A DNA stretch of 39,217 nt, taken from assembly GCA_014655195.1 (NCBI GenBank), contig BNBH01000046.1:1-39217 (forward strand), read 5' to 3'. Both the position numbers and the translations under genes were made by a program. The notes beneath the pieces were generated by a model, which saw only the letters and a list, made by a program, of their open reading frames with translations, ran no database searches and had not been told where the DNA came from. Source of the stretch: Streptomyces cellulosae (GTDB lineage: Bacteria; Actinomycetota; Actinomycetes; Streptomycetales; Streptomycetaceae). Shown here piece by piece: positions 33,950 to 39,217 of the stretch (the stretch's first letter is position 1; each line of letters begins with the position of its first letter).

Positions 33950-34750
33950 ATGCGCCTGCTCTCCTCGCCTGTTCTCGGCTGCGCCGCTGAGATCGCCAAG
34001 GACGTGTTCTCTAAGTCCGACCTGCGACTGCTTCTGATGAAGGCCGGACTCGACGCCTACGCCCCTCGGAATCCCTACAGCAAGCAGGACTTGATCACCG
34101 ACACGATCTACGAGGCCAAACGCAAAGCCGAGCCCAGCGACTCGGCCGCACGCCAAGGACTCGCGGAGTTCGTCCGACTGGTCGCCGAACGCGTGGCCCC
34201 GGTCGACCCGCACGACATCGTCCCAGCCACCCCCTTCTGGCAGCTGCGCGAGGCCCTGCGCGCCGACGGCTTTGACCTGCGCGCCGACTACACAGGAGAG
34301 CTGACGAGTGTCCGCCTGCTGCCCCTGGATGAGCCGAAGACTCCGCTCAGCGACCAGATCACGGCACTGGAGGCCGACTTCGACCGGCTCGGGATGACGG
34401 TGGCGAAGAACTCCTACCAGCAGGCGGTGGACAATCTCGTCGAACAGCGCTTCGAAGCGGCAAACGGCCAGATTCGCTCCACGTTCGAGGCTGTCATCGT
34501 CCAGGTCGCCGCGAGCCGGGGATTCACCTCCACGAAACAGGGCGACGGGGGCCTCGCCTTGACGTACCTGATCGATCAGGACCACCTTCCCCAACGGGAC
34601 GGCGGTGCTTTCATCAGGGGGCTGTGGTGGATCACCCATACCAATGGTCCTCACCCGGGTACGTCGGACGCCGGCGAGGCGTACTTCCGGGTCCAGGCAA
34701 TTACGAGCGCGGTCCGATACCTGATCGATCGGTTCCTGCCCCGGCAGTGA
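33950..34750 (+). CDS. Abortive-infection-like protein with C-terminal Abi_C/HEPN domain
   Basis: The predicted protein is 266 aa from ATG 33950. The N-terminal half (SKSDLRLLLMKAGLDAY; PYSKQDLITDTIYEAKRKAE) resembles AbiJ-type N-terminal regions. The C-terminal half (about 140-266) follows the Abi_C (PF14355) plan: SYQQAVDNLVEQRFEAANGQ, TFEAVIVQV, then FIRGLWWITHTNGPHPGTSD and RVQAITSAVRYLIDRF. R223 and H230 fit the RX6H HEPN ribonuclease signature. Such proteins stop phage growth by attacking cellular RNA. It stands alone with no partner gene, as many Abi proteins do. Confidence 0.65.
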   Translation: MRLLSSPVLGCAAEIAKDVFSKSDLRLLLMKAGLDAYAPRNPYSKQDLITDTIYEAKRKAEPSDSAARQGLAEFVRLVAERVAPVDPHDIVPATPFWQLREALRADGFDLRADYTGELTSVRLLPLDEPKTPLSDQITALEADFDRLGMTVAKNSYQQAVDNLVEQRFEAANGQIRSTFEAVIVQVAASRGFTSTKQGDGGLALTYLIDQDHLPQRDGGAFIRGLWWITHTNGPHPGTSDAGEAYFRVQAITSAVRYLIDRFLPRQ

Positions 34751-35232
34751 CGACGGCAACAACCATTCTGTGCCACCATCTCCTCACCGGCCGCCGCCCT
34801 GGGGTAAAGCCCCACTGAAGAGGCCCCGAGGGCTGGCCGCCTGACTACGGTCCGCCATGCCGTCGACAGACCGTCCGGTCCAGGGCACCCGGCGCGTGCC
34901 AGAGGCCGGGACTTGGCGCAGATCCCCAAAGCCTTCCTGTCGCAGGCCATCGCCTGGCAGGTCAACGGTCAGCGAGTGGCCTGGCCGGAGACGACGGAAT
35001 GTCCTGACCGAATGACCGCACCGTCCGCAGGGTTGCCCGGCTGAGCCATCGCGGATCAAAGCGGTTCACCTGCATCAGTACCGAACGGCTCCCCGGCGGA
35101 CCGGGGCTGCGCACTGCCCGACACGCTTTTGGTGACGGCATTCCGCTCGGGCGATCAGCGGACCGTCTGATGCGACGGCCGGCCGGCTCGGCTTCCTGGC
35201 CCGGTCAGGCCCTACCTCTGGCCCGCAATCAA
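34751..35232. other. Intergenic region without visible gene
   Basis: This stretch of 482 bases lies between the Abi-like gene and the stop of the convergent gene at 35233. I see no supported gene, RNA or strong hairpin. Confidence 0.4.
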
Positions 35233-35751
35233 TCAGATGAGGTGGCGTCCGGAGAGGAACTTACGCCACTCGTCTACCGCTTCTTCAGCGACCTTCAAGA
35301 GGTCGTGCTCGCTGCCGCCGAAGGCAATGTAGAAGCGGTGCGCGGAGGTGCCTTTCCCGACGAAGACGGCGACGTCGTTCCGCGTAATCGTCGTGGAGAG
35401 GTCACCGGTCTGCGAACTCGTCAGTTCGAAGTGCTTGGATCCGTTGGCGACATCTGCACAAACCTGGAGCACCGGGCTGCCACCGATCAGCGCGTGCACA
35501 TCGTCCTTGGTCACACCGCTCGCCGGATCGTTCCAGAGCCAGTCCCTGAGAGCGTGCACCGTCTCGAAGAACGACAGAACCTTGTCGATCGCAACGTCAG
35601 TGCCGCCCGGCGCGCCTGCGTATACGCCCCGCACATCCTCAAGCCGACGGCCTACCCGCTCCCACTGCGACTGCCAGCCTTGACCAAGCATGAAACGAGT
35701 GTCGCAGCAGGAGGCGTCGACGCCAAAGATTTGAACGTCAACGGCGAGCAC
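35233..35751 (-). CDS. Hypothetical protein with NGSKH motif
   Basis: The predicted protein is 172 aa from GTG 35751. It has the order FFETVHALRDWLWNDP, then VLQVCADVANGSKHF and beta-rich sequence. This D-x-x-NGSKH arrangement recurs in many bacterial hypothetical proteins of accessory DNA, and I suspect a helical bundle of HEPN type without the RX4-6H signature. No function is known to me. Its start overlaps the end (35738) of the frameshifted gene upstream by 14 nt, so the two were probably co-transcribed. Confidence 0.6.
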   Translation of the reverse strand: MLAVDVQIFGVDASCCDTRFMLGQGWQSQWERVGRRLEDVRGVYAGAPGGTDVAIDKVLSFFETVHALRDWLWNDPASGVTKDDVHALIGGSPVLQVCADVANGSKHFELTSSQTGDLSTTITRNDVAVFVGKGTSAHRFYIAFGGSEHDLLKVAEEAVDEWRKFLSGRHLI

Positions 35752-36771
35752 AGTTGGTGAGGCGGTGGGGGCGGCCGATCCATGCCTGAATGAACGCCTT
35801 CCAACCCTCCTGCTCGGTGCCGGGTAGCCGCAGCAGCCAGCCCCTGCCCGGTGTCGGCCTGTTCGGCCAGCACCGACTCCAACCAGCTGGCAAGCGCGAC
35901 GATTTCAGGTGCGAGGCACAAGGCCAGGGCGTGCATGACGTCCGACGGATTGATCATCATCGGCCCCATCTGGGCCGCAATCAGGGAGAAGCCGGACTCC
36001 TCCAGCACCGCCCGCAGGCGGGCGAGGGCGGGGTTGTCGGGCATGCCGAGCCCGTGCATCAGATACAGGCCGCCGCCCAGGTTCGGATCCGCCCGCCGAA
36101 CTCGCCCGCCTCCTCGGCCTGCCGCACACTAGCGGCGACATTGGTCCAGTCGAGGCCGGGCATGAGGGCGGCGAGCGCGTCGACGAGCCGCTCGCCACCG
36201 ACTTCACCCGCGCCCATCGCGGCTGCCGCGACCATGCTCACCGCCGCGCGCCGTCGCCGACGATCCTCACCCTGGTCGAGCTCGGCGTCCGGATCCTCTA
36301 GGACCCGCCGCACCACCTCGGGATGTGCGGGCCCGGCGTGTCCGCGCCCCACCACCTGCCCGGCCTTGACGTAGAAGGCGTCCTGCTCCTCCTCACCGGC
36401 GTCGGCCGCCGTATGGGCGGCCTCGACCAGGTGCTGCGCCGCCGAGAGCCGCATCACCCACACCAGGGCCCCCGTACAACTGGCCACGGCGGCTCCGGCA
36501 CCGCCAACTGCCCAGGCGAGACGGGGCGTTCGGCCTCGAAGTACAAGGCGATCACCGTCCAGCGTACATCCCGCCCCGCCCTCGCGTGCCGCCCGAACAC
36601 CGCGGCCACCGCGGCCGTCCCCCCTCGGCGAGCACCGACACCGAACCGCGCCCGCGCCCCAGCCACACCCGCGCGTGCCCGGGCAACAGTCCCTGCCGCC
36701 GCCACCGCACCGCCGCGACCCGCACCCTCCCCCTCCTGCTGCGCCTCGCCCCTGGTATCCCGACCGCCCAT
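35738..36771 (-). pseudogene. Unknown gene broken by several frameshifts
   Basis: Protein-like sequence with high third-position GC moves through the frames in order. From ATG 36771 to about 36505 (Ala/Gly-rich, ending RWTVIALYFEAERPVSPGQL); from about 36500 to 36080 (VMRLSAAQHLVEAAHTAADA to LDWTNVAASVRQAEEAGEFG); from about 36080 to 35850 (LGGGLYLMHGLGMPDNPALA to APEIVALASWLESVLAEQAD); from about 35850 to the TGA at 35738 (GWLLRLPGTEQEGWKAFIQA). Three base-level indels would restore about 345 codons. Two segments also touch as TGATG at 36057-36061, so coupled separate genes cannot be excluded there. I do not recognise the family. Confidence 0.55.
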
Positions 36772-36892
36772 AGCAACCGCTTTGAACGGGCCGCCCGGCC
36801 GAGGAATCCTCGCCGCGGAGGGCGCTGAACTGCTCGCCCCCGCTACGCGTCCCGACACCAGGGAAAGTCGGGGAGCAGGAAGGTCACGAGCC

Positions 36893-39006
36893 TTATGGAG
36901 TGGGGAGCAGGAGGGTTGTCGGTCCAAGTGGCGGGGGAGAGTTCTCGTCGGTACTGGAGCGGACGTAGACCGTCAGGTGAGGGGAGAGGCGGATTCCGTC
37001 CGCTGCACGACGGGCCCGCTTGCGCGCGCGTCGGGTGCCGGTCGCCGCCGGCTGGGCGGCCCGCAGCGCCTTGCGAACGGGCCGCCAGTCTTCGGGCTGC
37101 ACCGACAGGGCGGCGATCGCCAGGCCGTTCCAGTCCTGCGGGCGTTCACGATGGACGACGTCGAGGGCGTCCAGAACCTCCGGAAGGACGCCGGAGCCCG
37201 GACGGGAAGGAGAGGCGGAGTCCGGTGTGATGCCCTGCGTGTAGTAGTCATTGACAGCTTCACTGCCGGTGTCGAGGAAAACGATCTCGTCCGGCGCGGG
37301 CTCAACGGGCTGAACACGGTGGTCGAGCCAGTGCGCGAGGGCGTCGGCCTCGACGAAGACCCGGGGCCGCCTGCCTTGGCGATGGCGGCGCGGGTGCGGG
37401 CGTAGGCGTAGAACTCGGCCGGGTGGCGCAGGATATCGGCCACCATCACCAGGTCGGCCAGGGTGACCAGCCAGGTGCCGTCCTTGGGTTCCGCGCTGCG
37501 TTTGCCGCCGTCGGGAAGATGAGTGGCGAACGGGTCCACACGCTCGAGCGTGACGATCACCGACACGGCGGGCGGGAGATGGTCCGGCAGGAGAAGACGT
37601 TTCTTGTTCCGGCTACGCAGGTTGCCTTTCCCGCTGTCGAGGTAAGCGATGGTACGCGCATTCTGTTCCAGGGCCTTGTCGACGAACTCGCGTGTCTTTC
37701 TGTTCACCCGGTCCGGTGCCGCTCTGCGGGCAGGATCGGTGAAACGCCCGCCCTTGGCCTCGACGACGATGACGGCGCCGGGCATGGCGACGAGAACGTC
37801 GACGTCCGGATGGCCCGGGTCCGGGTACGTGGCGCCATGATGGACATAGATCTCTCCGAACACCGCGGCCAGGGTGCGCCGGACGAGTTCTTCGCAGCCA
37901 TCCTGGCGCTGTTTGTCGAAGCTCTTCAGCAGATCAGGGTGATCGCGACAGGCGTCGGCGGCCCAGTCGAGTGCCTCGTGAATGAAGTCGCCGGGACGTG
38001 CCCACAGACTGCGTGAGTTGTCCAGGCCGATCACCGGGCGGCGGCGCAGCGAGTTCGTGTCGCTCAGGGTCTTTAGCGCTGGTTGGCTGCCCAGCGGCGT
38101 AGTCAGTGCAGCGACCAGGCGAACCATCTCTTCGTGAGGAGCATTCAGTTCCGTGGCCAGCACACCGGGCAGGTCGTCCTCGACGGGCGAAGCCCCGAAC
38201 GTGGCCACTCCTGCGGTGAACGTGGCCGCTACCTGCACACGCCGTTCTCTGCCGGGGGACGGCGCGAGAAGGGAGGACGCGTTCTCGAACTCAGTCATGA
38301 CTTCACCCAACCGCGTGGCCTGCCGGACGTGATAGACGTCCGCGGCCGCCAGCGCCTGGTGCAGCGCGAAACCGAGGACTGCTCTGGACGCGTCGGCCAA
38401 AGGAGCCGTGATCTCCTCGAAGATCGGGCGCAGCTGTGCAGGGTAACCCTGCATCCGGTCGAAGCGCTGCTCCATCTGCAGCATGTGCAGGACACTCGTC
38501 TGCTTATCCGCAGCGCCCTCGCGGAGGACCTTGGCCTGATGCGCCATGTTCTCCGCCTGCGCATACTCGCGCAGCAGCCGGTCCATGTCGAACAGCGCCT
38601 GCGGGTGATAATCGGTTCCGAGCCGCTGAAGGACCTGATTCGCTGGCATCGCGGTGACCAGACCTCCGTAGAACTCCACCATCGCGTCGCTGCCGAACAT
38701 CAGCTGTCCCGGCTGCGACGACCGGCGCATGGCGTCGAACACATGAAGGCTGCTGTAGAGCATGATCGGGTTTGCTGCCAGTGCCGTCTGGGAAATCTCC
38801 TCGAGCAGCTGGGGCAGCCGCTGTTCGGCCTTATGCATCTGGTCCCACGCCGCGCGAAGGCCGGCACTCCGGACGTTGCCTGGGCGTCGGAAGCGGCGAA
38901 GCCCGTCACCGGCGACCGGAGTCGCGAACGGTCTCCCGGAGCCGAGATAGGGCTCCATCTCACCTGGTGCCGCACGCCGGCCAGCGCGAGAACCCGCCGT
39001 AGCCAT
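36893..39006 (-). pseudogene. PD-(D/E)XK nuclease-domain protein with one frameshift
   Basis: From ATG 39006 (AGGGGAGAGAG ribosome-binding site) the frame runs for about 545 codons: a long helical N-terminal part, then a restriction-like nuclease core, HPDVDVLVAMPGAVIVVEAK (D401, D403, E416, K418). At 37361-37367, in a CCCCGGG run (reverse strand), the coding sense moves one base: AIAKAGGP continues as RVFVEADALAHWLDHRVQPV and on to the TGA at 36893. Rejoined, the product is about 700 aa. The in-frame reading instead degenerates into Ser/Arg/Pro-rich sequence. The nuclease core is upstream of the break, so a truncated protein could keep activity. The family is not one I can name; a large single-gene nuclease in this setting suggests DNA defence. 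Confidence 0.7.
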
Positions 39007-39217
39007 GTCTCTCTCCCCTCTCCGCCGGCGCACAGGAAGCGTAAACCTGCAGCCCCCACAACAGACTAGCCACGCAGTCTCGGCGCAGCGCACACGATTT
39101 ACCCCGCGTGCCAGGTGGGCGGCCCGCGGCAGAGCGAGAGCAGGCGAACATGGGCGGCGGCACCAAGTCTGGATGTCTGTGCAGCGAAGCGGAACTGACA
39201 TCACTACATCCCCCCCC
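39007..39217. other. Right end of window, no gene seen
   Basis: These bases hold only the upstream region of the nuclease gene and end in seven C residues. They show no stacked palindromes of the kind found at Streptomyces telomeres. Confidence 0.4.

Noticed and set aside
39190..39217. Right window edge as a telomere
   Set aside because: Only a short C run is seen, with none of the palindromes of known Streptomyces telomeres.

Overview
The window comes from a high-GC actinomycete, almost certainly Streptomyces or a close relative. Codon third positions are strongly G/C, GTG starts are common, and several families typical of Streptomyces are present (DUF2690 regulator, DUF6207, HA-repeat helicase). 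A tap-tpg operon (telomere-associated protein and telomere terminal protein) at 3610-6431 and a telomere-associated-type helicase at 28725-31235 suggest a linear replicon: a linear plasmid or the accessory arm of a linear chromosome. I see no rRNA, tRNA, CRISPR array, integrase or intact transposase.

Layout. The left part (0.1-6.5 kb) holds an XRE/DUF2690 membrane regulator, two secreted peptidoglycan enzymes (M15-type peptidase and L,D-transpeptidase, each with two peptidoglycan-binding domains) and tap-tpg. The stretch 6.7-10.0 kb is mixed: a frameshifted TPR gene, a degenerate remnant, an intact HsdS-like/HEPN fusion protein, and two small genes that appear spliced together. From 10.5 to 19.0 kb lies a complete four-gene operon with ATGA overlaps encoding a Wadjet/EptABCD plasmid-restriction condensin (JetA, JetB, the 1412-aa SMC-like JetC, and TOPRIM nuclease JetD). 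A decayed strip with a CoiA-like nuclease gene follows. Then comes a second, truncated Wadjet locus (21.67-25.54 kb): the C-terminal half of a divergent JetC plus an intact second JetD. The upstream half has been replaced by an oppositely oriented, probably also truncated gene.

At 25.9-28.6 kb, three genes joined by GTGA overlaps encode a NA37/NdpA-like nucleoid-associated protein, a divergent RelA/SpoT-fold nucleotidyltransferase and a four-helix membrane protein. Synthetase plus membrane protein resembles nucleotide-messenger immune systems; I regard this as the best candidate for an undescribed system. The right end (28.7-39.2 kb) holds the helicase, a second CoiA-like nuclease, an Abi_C/HEPN abortive-infection-like protein, hypothetical genes, and two large genes broken by apparent single-base frameshifts, one with a PD-(D/E)XK nuclease domain.

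Taken together this is a defence-rich region on a probably linear replicon. Wadjet is known to cut closed-circular DNA, so a protein-capped linear replicon could carry it against circular plasmids without harming itself. That is an inference from the gene content.
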